Below are positions 6,465 through 13,999 of a stretch of 16,470 nucleotides of DNA, piece by piece. The notes below the pieces were generated by a model. That model did not search any database and was not told where the DNA came from. It saw only the letters and a list, made by a program, of their open reading frames with translations. Source of the DNA: UBA4719 sp038249115 (GTDB lineage Bacteria > Actinomycetota > Actinomycetes > Actinomycetales > Dermatophilaceae); NCBI GenBank assembly GCA_038249115.1, contig JBBRWQ010000074.1:1-16470 (forward strand), read 5' to 3'. The first letter of the stretch is position 1; each line of letters opens with the position of its first letter. A program made the position numbers and the translations under genes.

Positions 6465-8126
6465 ATGAAGCCAACTCCCTACACGTTCGTCATCGTCGGC
6501 GGCGGCTCCGCAGGCTCCGCGCTGGCGAACCGCCTGTCCAAAGATCCAGCCAACAAGGTCCTGGTGCTCGAAGCGGGACGTAAGGACTCGCTGTGGGACG
6601 TCCTCATCCGCATGCCGGCGGCGTTGCCCTTCCCGATCGGCAGCCGCTTCTACGACTGGAAGTACCAGTCCGAGCCGGAGCCGCACATGAACGGGCGCCG
6701 GGTGGCCCATGCCCGCGGCAAGGTGCTGGGCGGCTCGAGCAGCATCAACGGGATGATCTTCCAGCGCGGCAACCCGCTGGACTATGAGCGCTGGGGCGCC
6801 GACAAGGGCATGGAGTCCTGGGACTACGCGCACTGCCTGCCCTACTTCAACCGGATGGAGACCTGCCTCGCGGCAGATCCTGACGACCAGCTCCGGGGTC
6901 ACGACGGACCGCTGGTGCTGGAGCGCGGACCGGCGACGAACCCGCTGTTCGGCGCGTTCTTCACAGCGACCGAACAGGCTGGCTACCGGCGCACCGACGA
7001 CGTGAACGGGTACCGCCAGGAGGGCTTCGCGCATTTCGACCGGAACATCTCCCGGGGACGGCGGCTCTCCGCTTCCAGGGCCTACCTGCATCCGGTCATG
7101 GACCGCCCCAACCTCACGGTGATCACCAGGGCAATGGTGACCAAGGTGCTCTTCGAGGGCAAGAAGGCCGTCGGGGTCGAGTATCACCACGGGCACGGGG
7201 CGACCAAGCAGGTCAGCGCCGCAACGGTGATCCTGAGCGGTGGCGCGATCAACTCCCCGCAGCTGCTCCAGCTCTCGGGGGTGGGCAACGCCGAGGAGCT
7301 GTCCCGGCTCGGGATCGACGTGGTGCACGACCTGCCCGGCGTCGGGGAGAACCTGCAGGACCACCTGGAGGTGTACATCCAGTACGCCTGCAAGCAGAAG
7401 GTCACCATGCAGAGGTACCTCAAGCACCGCTACAAGCCGTGGCTCGGAGCCAACTGGCTGTTCCGCCGCAAGGGCCCGGCGGCGACCAACCACTTCGAGG
7501 GCGGCGGGTTCGTCCGCAGCAACGAGGAGGTCAAGTACCCCAACCTCATGTTCCACTTCCTGCCCATCGCAGTCCGGTATGACGGGTCGTCCCCCGACGG
7601 CGGCGAGGGGTATCAGGTGCACGTGGGGCCGATGTACTCCGATGCCCGCGGCTCGGTGAAGATCACCAGCAAGGACCCCAAGGTCTATCCGGCCCTGCGG
7701 TTCAACTACCTGTCTACCGACCAGGACCGCAAGGAGTGGCTCGAGGCCGTGCGGGTGGCCCGCGCCATCCTCACCCAGCCGGCCATGGACGAGTTCAACG
7801 ACGGCGAGATCTCGCCCGGCACGTCGGTGACGACCGACCAGGAGGTTCTCGACTGGGTGGCCAAGGACGCCGAGACCGCGCTGCATCCCTCCTGCTCGCT
7901 GCGGATGGGCGTGGACGAGATGTCGGTGGTCGACCCGTTGACCATGGGCGTCCACGGTCTCGAAGGGATCAAGGTGGTGGACGCGTCGGTCATGCCGTAC
8001 GTGACCAATGGCAACATCTATGCGCCAGTGATGATGCTGGCCGAGAAGGCCGCCGACCTGATCCTGGGCACGGCCCCGCTGCCGCCGTCGGAAGCCGAGT
8101 TCTACCGACACCAGGTAGTCGCCTGA
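6465..8126 (+). CDS. betA: GMC-family choline dehydrogenase (BetA-like)
   Basis: FAD-dependent oxidoreductase of 553 residues that would oxidise choline to betaine aldehyde, feeding the aldehyde dehydrogenase at the front of the operon. The N-terminal dinucleotide fold is clear (VIVGGGSAGSALANRLS). The two GMC signatures are present: GKVLGGSSSINGMIFQRGN near 85-105 and GAINSPQLLQLSGVG near 260-275. Near the C-terminus, HPSCSLRMG (H474) and TNGNIYAP (N517) lie 43 residues apart, the spacing of the catalytic His/Asn pair in choline oxidase and BetA. The gene starts three bases after the binding-protein stop, with only a weak ribosome site, so translation is probably coupled to that gene. The premature stop upstream could therefore lower its expression. 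Other GMC alcohol oxidases are possible, but the context strongly favours choline. Confidence 0.9.
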   Translation: MKPTPYTFVIVGGGSAGSALANRLSKDPANKVLVLEAGRKDSLWDVLIRMPAALPFPIGSRFYDWKYQSEPEPHMNGRRVAHARGKVLGGSSSINGMIFQRGNPLDYERWGADKGMESWDYAHCLPYFNRMETCLAADPDDQLRGHDGPLVLERGPATNPLFGAFFTATEQAGYRRTDDVNGYRQEGFAHFDRNISRGRRLSASRAYLHPVMDRPNLTVITRAMVTKVLFEGKKAVGVEYHHGHGATKQVSAATVILSGGAINSPQLLQLSGVGNAEELSRLGIDVVHDLPGVGENLQDHLEVYIQYACKQKVTMQRYLKHRYKPWLGANWLFRRKGPAATNHFEGGGFVRSNEEVKYPNLMFHFLPIAVRYDGSSPDGGEGYQVHVGPMYSDARGSVKITSKDPKVYPALRFNYLSTDQDRKEWLEAVRVARAILTQPAMDEFNDGEISPGTSVTTDQEVLDWVAKDAETALHPSCSLRMGVDEMSVVDPLTMGVHGLEGIKVVDASVMPYVTNGNIYAPVMMLAEKAADLILGTAPLPPSEAEFYRHQVVA

Positions 8127-8147
8127 TTCTGGCCAACGGCATCTGCT

Positions 8148-8193
8148 GACACCAACCCCTGAACCCTGGCAACAGGGTTCAGGGGTTGGTGTC
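8148..8193 (+). terminator. Intrinsic-type terminator of the choline operon
   Basis: A perfect 21-bp stem (8148-8168 with 8173-8193) closed by a GCAA tetraloop, 21 bases after the choline dehydrogenase stop. There is no U-track, as is common for actinobacterial terminators. Its position marks the operon end. Confidence 0.9.
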
Positions 8194-8199
8194 TGAGCG

Positions 8200-8211
8200 G
8201 GGCACGTGCCC
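8200..8211. promoter_or_regulatory. 12-bp perfect palindrome upstream of the acetyltransferase gene
   Basis: GGGCACGTGCCC is a perfect palindrome lying just after the operon terminator and 38 bp before the acetyltransferase ATG. The place is right for an operator of the following gene. No regulator can be named and chance is possible in GC-rich DNA. Confidence 0.3.
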
Positions 8212-8249
8212 ACCAGGGTTTACCTCAGAATGTACTTAGGGGATTGTTG

Positions 8250-8927
8250 ATGGACATCGTCCCGTTCTGGGTGACAGTTGGAGTTGAACGCTTGAGCGCA
8301 CATGACGATCTCAGCCCACGCATAGCGTCCCCTCAGGAGTCGGCTGATGTGGTGGAGATCCTCGTAAGCGCCTTCTACGACGATCCGACCTGGAGCTGGG
8401 CCTTTCCGGATCCGTCCAAGCGGGCCGGGCAACACCGACGGCTGTGGGGGCTTTTCGTCGAGGGAGCCATCCGCTTTCCCTGGGTGTGGCTGACCCCGGG
8501 AGACACTGCAACGTCGGTGTGGATCCCCCCGAACGAGACAGACTTGTCGGACGAGCAGGAAGCAGCCTTGGAGCCCCTCCTCATCGAGATGCTTGGTTCG
8601 CGAGCTTCACGGGTACTCAAAGGGGTTGAGATGTTCGACCAGGCTCACCCGCGAGGTGTTCCACACTTTTTCCTGTCCCTCTTGGGCACGAGCCCCGAAC
8701 ATCGGGGCCACGCCTACGGGCTCCGGCTCCTGGCCGCGAACCTTCGACACGTCGACGAAGCCGGCCTTCCGTCATACCTGGAGGCGAGCAACCCGGCGAA
8801 CGTTCCGCTCTACATGCGGTACGGATTCGAGGTGCTCGGCTCGTTCACTCTGCCCGAAGGCGGGCCCGAGGTCTTCACGATGTGGCGAGACCCCAAGCCT
8901 GTTGATGTCATGTTCGGACAGGGGTGA
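8250..8927 (+). CDS. GNAT-family N-acetyltransferase
   Basis: Cytoplasmic acetyl-CoA-dependent acyltransferase of 225 residues; the acceptor is unknown. ATG at 8250 has AGGGG (8238-8242) seven bases ahead; a TTG six bases earlier is less likely. The N-terminal part has the typical first strand and helix (ESADVVEILVSAFYDDP, 30-46). The core acetyl-CoA site is LLGTSPEHRGHAYGLRLL (144-161), where HRGHAYG stands for the Q/RxxGxG/A pyrophosphate loop. The final NVPLYMRYGFEVLG (184-197) is the usual GNAT motif B with its Y-x-R-x-GF. The stop lies next to or overlaps the start of the methyltransferase gene, so the two are cotranscribed. Such stand-alone enzymes often modify small amines or toxins, but nothing here shows the substrate. 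Confidence 0.85.
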   Translation: MDIVPFWVTVGVERLSAHDDLSPRIASPQESADVVEILVSAFYDDPTWSWAFPDPSKRAGQHRRLWGLFVEGAIRFPWVWLTPGDTATSVWIPPNETDLSDEQEAALEPLLIEMLGSRASRVLKGVEMFDQAHPRGVPHFFLSLLGTSPEHRGHAYGLRLLAANLRHVDEAGLPSYLEASNPANVPLYMRYGFEVLGSFTLPEGGPEVFTMWRDPKPVDVMFGQG

Positions 8928-8932
8928 AGACA

Positions 8933-9550
8933 GTGGGCGCCTACAACGATCGAGTTCTCCCGCGGATCCTCAACGCTTCGGGTGGCCGCAAGAGGCTGGA
9001 CCCGCTGCGACGGAAGGTCTGCGAGGGTCTCGCCGGGGACGTTGTCGAGATCGGCTTCGGATCGGGACTGAATGTTCCCTTCTATCCGGCTGCAGTCACC
9101 AGTGTTGCCGCGGTCGAGCCGTCTGACGCGAGCTGGCAACTGGCCGATGTTCGCCTCAGAGGGGCGAACGTCTCCGTACAGCGGTCCGGTCTGGACGCCC
9201 AGATGTTGCCCTTCGCGGACGACAGCTTCGACGCAGCCTTATCCACCTGGACGCTGTGCACCATCCCCGACGTCGCCACCGCCCTGAGCGAGCTGCGGCG
9301 GGTTCTCAAGCCTGGGGGGACCTTTCGTTTTCTCGAGCACGGACTGGCCCCCGATGAGCAGGTACGCCGCTGGCAACGACGCCTCGACCCGCTGCAGAGA
9401 CGGATCGCCGGTGGATGCCACTTCACCCGGCCGACTACTGACCTGCTGAGGGCTGCGGGTTTCGCGATCACGGAGATTGACGTCTTCTACGAGGAGGGCA
9501 CGTCGAAGATCGCGGGTGCCGATTCCCTCGGCAGCGCACTCTCCCCCTAG
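8933..9550 (+). CDS. Small class I SAM-dependent methyltransferase (UbiE/METTL7-like)
   Basis: Methyltransferase of 205 residues with a seven-strand Rossmann fold. GTG at 8933 is preferred because AGGGGTGA (8920-8927) then lies at ribosome-site distance; GTG at 8924 would overlap the acetyltransferase stop (GTGA) but leaves no spacing. Motif I is VVEIGFGSG (37-45), the acidic ribose-binding residue is E62 in VEPSD, the post-motif is FADDSFDAALSTWTLC (94-109), and motif III lies in RRVLKPGGTFRFLEHG (122-137). The tail LDPLQRRIAGGCHFTR and the EHG motif resemble, from memory, the METTL7/TMT1 thiol-methyltransferase group. That suggests a small thiol or lipid-like acceptor, but it is only a resemblance. 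The stop is TAG. No clear terminator lies between it and furA. Confidence 0.82.
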   Translation: MGAYNDRVLPRILNASGGRKRLDPLRRKVCEGLAGDVVEIGFGSGLNVPFYPAAVTSVAAVEPSDASWQLADVRLRGANVSVQRSGLDAQMLPFADDSFDAALSTWTLCTIPDVATALSELRRVLKPGGTFRFLEHGLAPDEQVRRWQRRLDPLQRRIAGGCHFTRPTTDLLRAAGFAITEIDVFYEEGTSKIAGADSLGSALSP

Positions 9551-9609
9551 CAAGGGCCTGCGGGACGGAGAGCGCCCGGAGATTCCGCGGATCGTCCTTG
9601 CGCCTGATC

Positions 9610-9638
9610 TTGATTCATTCCAGAAAATGGGCTAGCGT
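9610..9638 (+). promoter_or_regulatory. furA-katG promoter with overlapping dyad
   Basis: TTGATT (9610-9615) and TAGCGT (9633-9638) form a good -35/-10 pair with a 17-bp spacer. The spacer holds an AT-rich interrupted dyad (CATT at 9617-9620, AATG at 9626-9629, around CCAGAA), a likely FurA operator for autoregulation. Transcription would start about seven bases after the -10, at or just before the furA GTG at 9647, giving a leaderless or nearly leaderless mRNA. Confidence 0.6.
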
Positions 9639-9646
9639 CACGGATC

Positions 9647-10078
9647 GTGCCCACGGCTTCGGATTTCGAGCGCATGCTGCGCGGGGTTGCACTGCGTGTG
9701 ACGCGTCCCCGGGTGGCAGTGCTGACCGCGGTGCACGACCATCCGCACGCCGACACGGACTCGATCATCGGTGTGGTGCGTGAGGATCTCGGTGAGGTGT
9801 CCCACCAGGCCGTCTACGACGTGCTTCGAGCACTCACTAGCGTGGGTCTGGTGCGGCGCATCCAGCCGACGGGCTCGGTGGCGCGGTACGAGTCGCGGGT
9901 CGGGGACAACCATCATCACGTCGCGTGCCGGTCGTGCGGCGCCATCGCTGACGTCGACTGCGCCGTCGGCATCACGCCCTGCTTGACCCCGTCCGACGAC
10001 CAAAGCTTCGCGATCGACGAGGCCGAGGTCATCTACTGGGGTCTGTGCCCCATCTGCTCCACCGCACACAGTTCCTGA
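9647..10078 (+). CDS. furA: Fur-family transcriptional regulator (FurA)
   Basis: Metal- and peroxide-responsive repressor of 143 residues. The N-terminal winged helix (about 8-82) includes the recognition helix region VSHQAVYDVLRALTSVGLVRR (51-71). The C-terminal dimer domain carries the HHH run (89-91) for the regulatory metal. It also has two CxxC pairs, C94/C97 and C134/C137, that hold the structural zinc. The GTG start has no ribosome site, fitting leaderless translation from the promoter directly upstream. It sits 29 bp before katG in the same direction. In mycobacteria and streptomycetes this pairing is an oxidative-stress operon in which FurA represses itself and katG, and peroxide relieves repression. 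The same is inferred here. Confidence 0.93.
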   Translation: MPTASDFERMLRGVALRVTRPRVAVLTAVHDHPHADTDSIIGVVREDLGEVSHQAVYDVLRALTSVGLVRRIQPTGSVARYESRVGDNHHHVACRSCGAIADVDCAVGITPCLTPSDDQSFAIDEAEVIYWGLCPICSTAHSS

Positions 10079-10107
10079 GCACACCCTCTGGTCCCGAAAG
10101 GATTCCC

Positions 10108-12345
10108 GTGTCTGACAGTCCGAACGCCGTTGTTGGAGAGATGAACGAGGCGAGCGAGGGGGGGTGCCCGGTCTTGACCGGGCGTCGCAAGCACCCGGCG
10201 GAGGGCGGGGGGAACCGTGACTGGTGGCCGGACCAGCTGAACCTGAAGATCCTCCGGAAGCATCCCGCCGTGGCCAACCCCATGGGCGAGGACTTCGACT
10301 ACGCCGCGGCGTTCAACACCCTCGACCTCGATGCGCTGCGGCGCGAGGTCGACCAGGTGATGACCACGTCGCAGGACTGGTGGCCGGCCGACTTCGGCCA
10401 CTACGGTCCGTTCTTCATCCGGATGGCGTGGCACAGCGCGGGCACGTACCGCATCAGCGACGGCCGCGGGGGCGCCGGCGCCGGCATGCAGCGCTTCGCG
10501 CCCCTGAACAGCTGGCCCGACAACGGGAACCTCGACAAGGCGCGCAGGCTGCTGTGGCCGGTCAAGAAGAAGTACGGTCGCGCGATCTCGTGGGCCGACC
10601 TCATGGTCTTCGCGGGAAACTGCGCCTTGGAGTCGATGGGCCTCAAGACCTTTGGCTTCGCCGGGGGTCGCCCGGACGTCTGGGAGCCGGACGAGGATGT
10701 CTACTGGGGCCCTGAAGCCACCTGGCTCGGCGACGAGCGTTACACCGGTGACCGGGAGCTCGAGAACCCCCTGGCCGCCGTTCAGATGGGCCTGATCTAC
10801 GTGAACCCGGAGGGCCCGAACGGCGTCCCGGACCCGCTCGCCTCGGCCATCGACATCCGCGAGACGTTTCTGCGAATGGCGATGAACGACGAGGAGACGG
10901 TCGCGCTGATCGCGGGCGGCCATACCTTCGGCAAGACCCACGGTGCGGCAGACCCGGATCAGTATGTCGGCCCCGAGCCCGAGGGTGCCCCGCTTGAGCA
11001 GCAGGGCCTCGGGTGGAAGAACTCTTTCGGCACGGGCAAGGGCAGGGACGCGATCACCAGCGGGATCGAGATCGTGTGGACGCCCACCCCGACGACGTGG
11101 GACAACACCTACTTCGAGACCCTGTTCGGCTACGAGTGGGAGCTGACGAAGAGCCCTGCCGGGGCCAACCAGTGGCAGCCGAAGGACGGCGGCGGGGCGG
11201 GCACCGTGCCCGACCCTGAGGGAGACCCCTCGATGACCCGCCCCCCGATGATGTTGACCACCGACCTCGCGCTGCGCGTGGACCCGGTCTATGAGCCGAT
11301 CTCGCGGCGATTCCTCGAGCACCCGGACGAGCTCGCCGACGCCTTCGCCCGCGCCTGGTTCAAGCTGACGCATCGTGACATGGGGCCACTGGCGCGCTAC
11401 CTCGGACCACAGGTCCCGCAGGAGACGCTGCTGTGGCAGGACCCGATCCCCGACGTCACGCACGAGCTGGTCGGGGCGCAGGACGTGGCCACCCTCAAGG
11501 GTCAGATCCTCGCCTCGGGGCTGTCCGTGTCCCAGCTCGTCGCCACCGCATGGGCGTCGGCCTCGACGTTCCGCGGCAGCGACAAGCGCGGGGGAGCAAA
11601 CGGGGCGCGGATCCGCCTCGAACCCCAGAGCGGCTGGGATGTCAACAACCCCGACGACCTGACGACGGTGCTGGCCACCCTGGAGGGGATCCAGGAGGCC
11701 TTCAACAGCTCCCAGACCGGAGCGAAGAAGGTCTCGCTCGCCGACTTGATCGTGCTCGGCGGGTCTGCCGCTGTCGAGCAGGCCGCCAAGAACGCCGGCC
11801 ACGGCGTCGCAGTCTCTTTCACCCCGGGACGCGCGGACGCGTCGCAGGAGCAGACCGACGTGGAGGCCTTCGCCGCGCTCGAGCCTGCCGCCGACGGGTT
11901 CCGCAACTACCCCGGAAAGGGGAACCGACTGCCGGCCGAGTACCTCCTGATCGACCGCGCGAACCTGCTGACCCTGGGCGCCCCCGAGATGACCGTCCTC
12001 GTGGGCGGACTGCGGGTCCTGGGCGCGAACTTCCAGCATTCCCCGCTCGGCGTCCTCACCTCGGCGCCCGAGACGCTGACCAACGACTTCTTCGTGAACC
12101 TGCTCGACCTGGGCACGACGTGGAAGCCGACGTCCGAGGACGCGGAGACCTTCGAGGGCCGCGACCTCGCCACGGGCGAGCTCAGGTGGACCGGCAGCCG
12201 CGTCGACCTCGTCTTCGGATCGAACTCCGAGCTGCGGGCACTTGCGGAGGTCTACGCGAGCGACGACTCGCAGGAGAAGTTCGTGCACGACTTCGTGGCC
12301 GCGTGGGACAAGGTCATGAACCTCGATCGGTTCGACCTCGCCTGA
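10108..12345 (+). CDS. katG: Catalase-peroxidase KatG
   Basis: Haem bifunctional catalase-peroxidase of 745 residues that removes hydrogen peroxide. GTG at 10108 is chosen for its ribosome site GAAAGGA (10096-10102). The active site is complete. On the distal side are R105, W108 and H109 in FIRMAWHSAGTYR. The proximal haem ligand is H272 in AGGHTFGKTHG. W108, Y231 (GLIYVNPEGP) and M257 (RMAMND) form the Trp-Tyr-Met cross-link needed for catalase activity. Numbering runs one to two residues above Mycobacterium tuberculosis KatG, and ITSGIE includes the equivalent of its S315. The C-terminal half is the usual non-haem peroxidase-like duplicate. It is cotranscribed with furA and ends at a strong hairpin. 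Confidence 0.97.
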   Translation: MSDSPNAVVGEMNEASEGGCPVLTGRRKHPAEGGGNRDWWPDQLNLKILRKHPAVANPMGEDFDYAAAFNTLDLDALRREVDQVMTTSQDWWPADFGHYGPFFIRMAWHSAGTYRISDGRGGAGAGMQRFAPLNSWPDNGNLDKARRLLWPVKKKYGRAISWADLMVFAGNCALESMGLKTFGFAGGRPDVWEPDEDVYWGPEATWLGDERYTGDRELENPLAAVQMGLIYVNPEGPNGVPDPLASAIDIRETFLRMAMNDEETVALIAGGHTFGKTHGAADPDQYVGPEPEGAPLEQQGLGWKNSFGTGKGRDAITSGIEIVWTPTPTTWDNTYFETLFGYEWELTKSPAGANQWQPKDGGGAGTVPDPEGDPSMTRPPMMLTTDLALRVDPVYEPISRRFLEHPDELADAFARAWFKLTHRDMGPLARYLGPQVPQETLLWQDPIPDVTHELVGAQDVATLKGQILASGLSVSQLVATAWASASTFRGSDKRGGANGARIRLEPQSGWDVNNPDDLTTVLATLEGIQEAFNSSQTGAKKVSLADLIVLGGSAAVEQAAKNAGHGVAVSFTPGRADASQEQTDVEAFAALEPAADGFRNYPGKGNRLPAEYLLIDRANLLTLGAPEMTVLVGGLRVLGANFQHSPLGVLTSAPETLTNDFFVNLLDLGTTWKPTSEDAETFEGRDLATGELRWTGSRVDLVFGSNSELRALAEVYASDDSQEKFVHDFVAAWDKVMNLDRFDLA

Positions 12346-12351
12346 TCCCGA

Positions 12352-12386
12352 TGTCCAGGTCGGCCCCTCGTCGGCCGACCTGGACA
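12352..12386 (+). terminator. Terminator hairpin after katG
   Basis: A perfect 14-bp stem (TGTCCAGGTCGGCC at 12352-12365 with its complement at 12373-12386) and a seven-base loop, six bases after the katG stop. There is no U-track. It closes the furA-katG operon. Confidence 0.88.
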
Positions 12387-12584
12387 CCCTCGGTCGGGAG
12401 GTCGGGAGTCGTCGAGCCCGCCGTCAGGCGCACACCCGGATCGGCCGGCGGCCGGGCACGATCACGATCGCAGCTGCGGAGCCTCACGCTTTCTTGCAGG
12501 GCCAACGCGCTCACGCGGTCCCATAGCACATGGCGAGGGCTAGATTGACCAGCACGTACGCGCTATCAAAGGGGGGTGTCGCCG

Positions 12585-13418
12585 GTGAAGGATCATGAGT
12601 CCAGCGCCGACGTGGGGGCGCTGCTCAAAGCCCGGAGGTGGTCGCTCAAGCTTCTATTGGTGGCGGCTTTCGGCGTGATGGCGGCGGTGACCCTCAGCAT
12701 CTGGTCCACAGTCGCTTTCATGCCGTCCGCGATGCTTGGGTCTGGCTTGGGTCCGGTGAACGTGAGCGACTGGGCGTTGGCGTTTGTGGTTTTTGGGAGT
12801 AGCGGCGCACTGTTGTTGCCGCTGGTGATGATTCTGATCTTCGGCTGTTTCGTGCTGATTCATCGTCCGCCGCTGCGTGGTGCCGATCCCCTGTCGTGGA
12901 ACCAGCCTGCAAGTCGATTCTCTGATCTGCAGGCGGAGCTCGTGGCACTGGCGGTGTTTGCCGGGGTGGTGGCCCTGGGTTATGCGGGCGCAAGTGTCCT
13001 CGCACTCACGGTCTCCCGGTCGCAGTTGATGGAGGTGCCACAGCTCCGGGGTATCAACGCGCCGATCCTGGCCAGCAGCCTGGCCACTTGGTGCCTACTC
13101 GGGGTGCTGTTGACGTACTGGTGGATCCTGGGTGTGCCCTCGCGCGTCACTTCGGACTCCGCGGACGCGGTCGGGGCGGACCCGGTTGCCGGCGGTCGGG
13201 AATGGCCCCGCAGGCTTCCCTGGACGGTGGTCGTTGGGGTCGTGGCCGTCGTGGCCGTCGTCGTCATGGGGTGGGCGGTGACCCCCAACGGTGGCCGCAC
13301 AGCGACTGGGCCGGCTCCCACAGCGACTGGGCCGGCTCCCACCGCGATATGGCTGGCCACCGACGGGACCACCAGCACTCTTTCCGAGGAAGCTGGAGTG
13401 GTGCACTACGGCGTCTAG
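12585..13418 (+). CDS. Five-TM membrane protein of unknown function, cut short by in-frame TAG
   Basis: I do not recognise the family. The GTG at 12585 has AAAGGGGGG (12568-12576) eight bases ahead; an in-frame GTG at 12576 overlaps that site. The 277-residue product has five probable membrane segments, near 20-46, 62-93, 117-143, 161-184 and 211-232. A Thr/Pro/Ala linker with two identical 7-residue units (TATGPAP) follows, then the beginning of an exported domain (IWLATDGTTSTLSEEAGVVH). The TAG (13416-13418) falls after VVHYGV, and the frame continues with LVNDTATTMVVDSAVVVTEQ. The joined text reads like a small extracytoplasmic beta-domain of the FxLYD sort, in which YGV-x-LVNDT is one strand. 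So the protein is probably truncated rather than naturally ending here. Confidence 0.65.
   Translation: MKDHESSADVGALLKARRWSLKLLLVAAFGVMAAVTLSIWSTVAFMPSAMLGSGLGPVNVSDWALAFVVFGSSGALLLPLVMILIFGCFVLIHRPPLRGADPLSWNQPASRFSDLQAELVALAVFAGVVALGYAGASVLALTVSRSQLMEVPQLRGINAPILASSLATWCLLGVLLTYWWILGVPSRVTSDSADAVGADPVAGGREWPRRLPWTVVVGVVAVVAVVVMGWAVTPNGGRTATGPAPTATGPAPTAIWLATDGTTSTLSEEAGVVHYGV
13299..13340 (+). repeat. Perfect 2 x 21-bp tandem repeat in coding sequence
   Basis: Two identical 21-bp units, 13299-13319 and 13320-13340, each coding TATGPAP. They form the linker after the fifth membrane segment of the membrane protein. Perfect identity suggests a recent duplication; copy number may vary between strains without changing frame. 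Confidence 0.85.
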
Positions 13419-13901
13419 CTGGTCAATGACACGGCCACGACCATGGTGGTCGACTCGGCGGTGGTGGTCACCGAGCAGGGAAAGGCCTTGTCGGGTCGCG
13501 CAGCCAGCGAGCTCACCGCAACCGTCGCGCCGATCAACGCGGTGTTGCGGCCCCCGCCGCTGGTGTTCCGGCTTCCCGGGGGTTCGGATTTGAAGCTCGA
13601 GGTCGGCCACTCGGCCCGCACCGGCCCAGAAAGGGCGCGCGCACTACGCACTCCTCCGCTATCGGCCATGCCGGTCGAATATTCAACCCCCACCATTGAG
13701 GATCGGGCCATCGACGTGCAGGGACAGTTGGCCGAACGCGGTCAGCATCGGGCACCGTCGATTCCGGACCTGCTCATCGCTGCCACCGCCGAGATCAGCA
13801 ACCGCATCGTCCTTCACCTGGACAACGACTTCGAACTGATCGCCGAGCTGACCGGTCAGGGCAAACGCGCATGGCTGGGCGCCGTCCCGCAAGCAAGATA
13901 A
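13419..13901 (+). pseudogene. Chimeric remnant: tail of membrane protein joined to VapC-like PIN domain fragment
   Basis: The frame continues from the TAG of the membrane protein to TAA at 13899-13901. Its first ~40 codons (LVNDTATTMVVDSAVVVTEQ and onward to about 13540) look like the rest of that protein's exported domain. From about 13596 the sequence is that of a VapC-type PIN ribonuclease toxin: LEVGHSART, then RAIDVQGQLAERGQHRAP, then SIPDLLIAATAE, then VLHLDNDFELIAELTGQ. It keeps the PIN acidic residues in LE, PDLL and DND but lacks the toxin N-terminus with its first catalytic aspartate. No VapB antitoxin gene is visible before it. ATG at 13443 has no ribosome site. I read this as a non-functional recombination scar. 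A translated 152-residue product cannot be excluded. Confidence 0.7.
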
Positions 13902-13910
13902 TCCTCCTCA

Positions 13911-13945
13911 CGGCCACCCCGTCTGGCGGCCCGCGACCGTGGCCG
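13911..13945 (+). terminator. Weak inverted repeat after the VapC remnant
   Basis: CGGCCAC (13911-13917) pairs with GTGGCCG (13939-13945) across a 21-base GC-rich loop, ten bases after the stop. It could act as a terminator, but the arms are short and the loop is long. Confidence 0.25.
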
Positions 13946-13999
13946 ACCTCGCGTGAACGGGAGCTCTCAGTGGGGGTGTCGCTGTAGAGTCCAACAGGC

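Noticed and set aside
5475..8213. A 912-codon open frame on the minus strand
   Set aside because: It runs antisense to the lipoprotein and choline dehydrogenase genes and its translation is low-complexity (rich in Gly, Val, His, Arg, Asp) with no domain. High GC at third positions removes stops from the opposite strand.
10033..12387. A 784-codon open frame on the minus strand
   Set aside because: It is exactly antisense to katG, which is certain from its active-site residues. The antisense product has no recognisable motif.
12387..12584. A promoter or small gene between the katG terminator and the membrane protein
   Set aside because: TTGACC (12545-12550) and TATCAA (12564-12569) are too close together (13 bp) for a normal promoter, and no short frame has a ribosome site.
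5442..13418. Stop-codon reassignment in this organism
   Set aside because: TGA ends most genes here in natural positions (for example just before the operon terminator and the katG terminator), and TAG ends the methyltransferase gene, so both are true stops.
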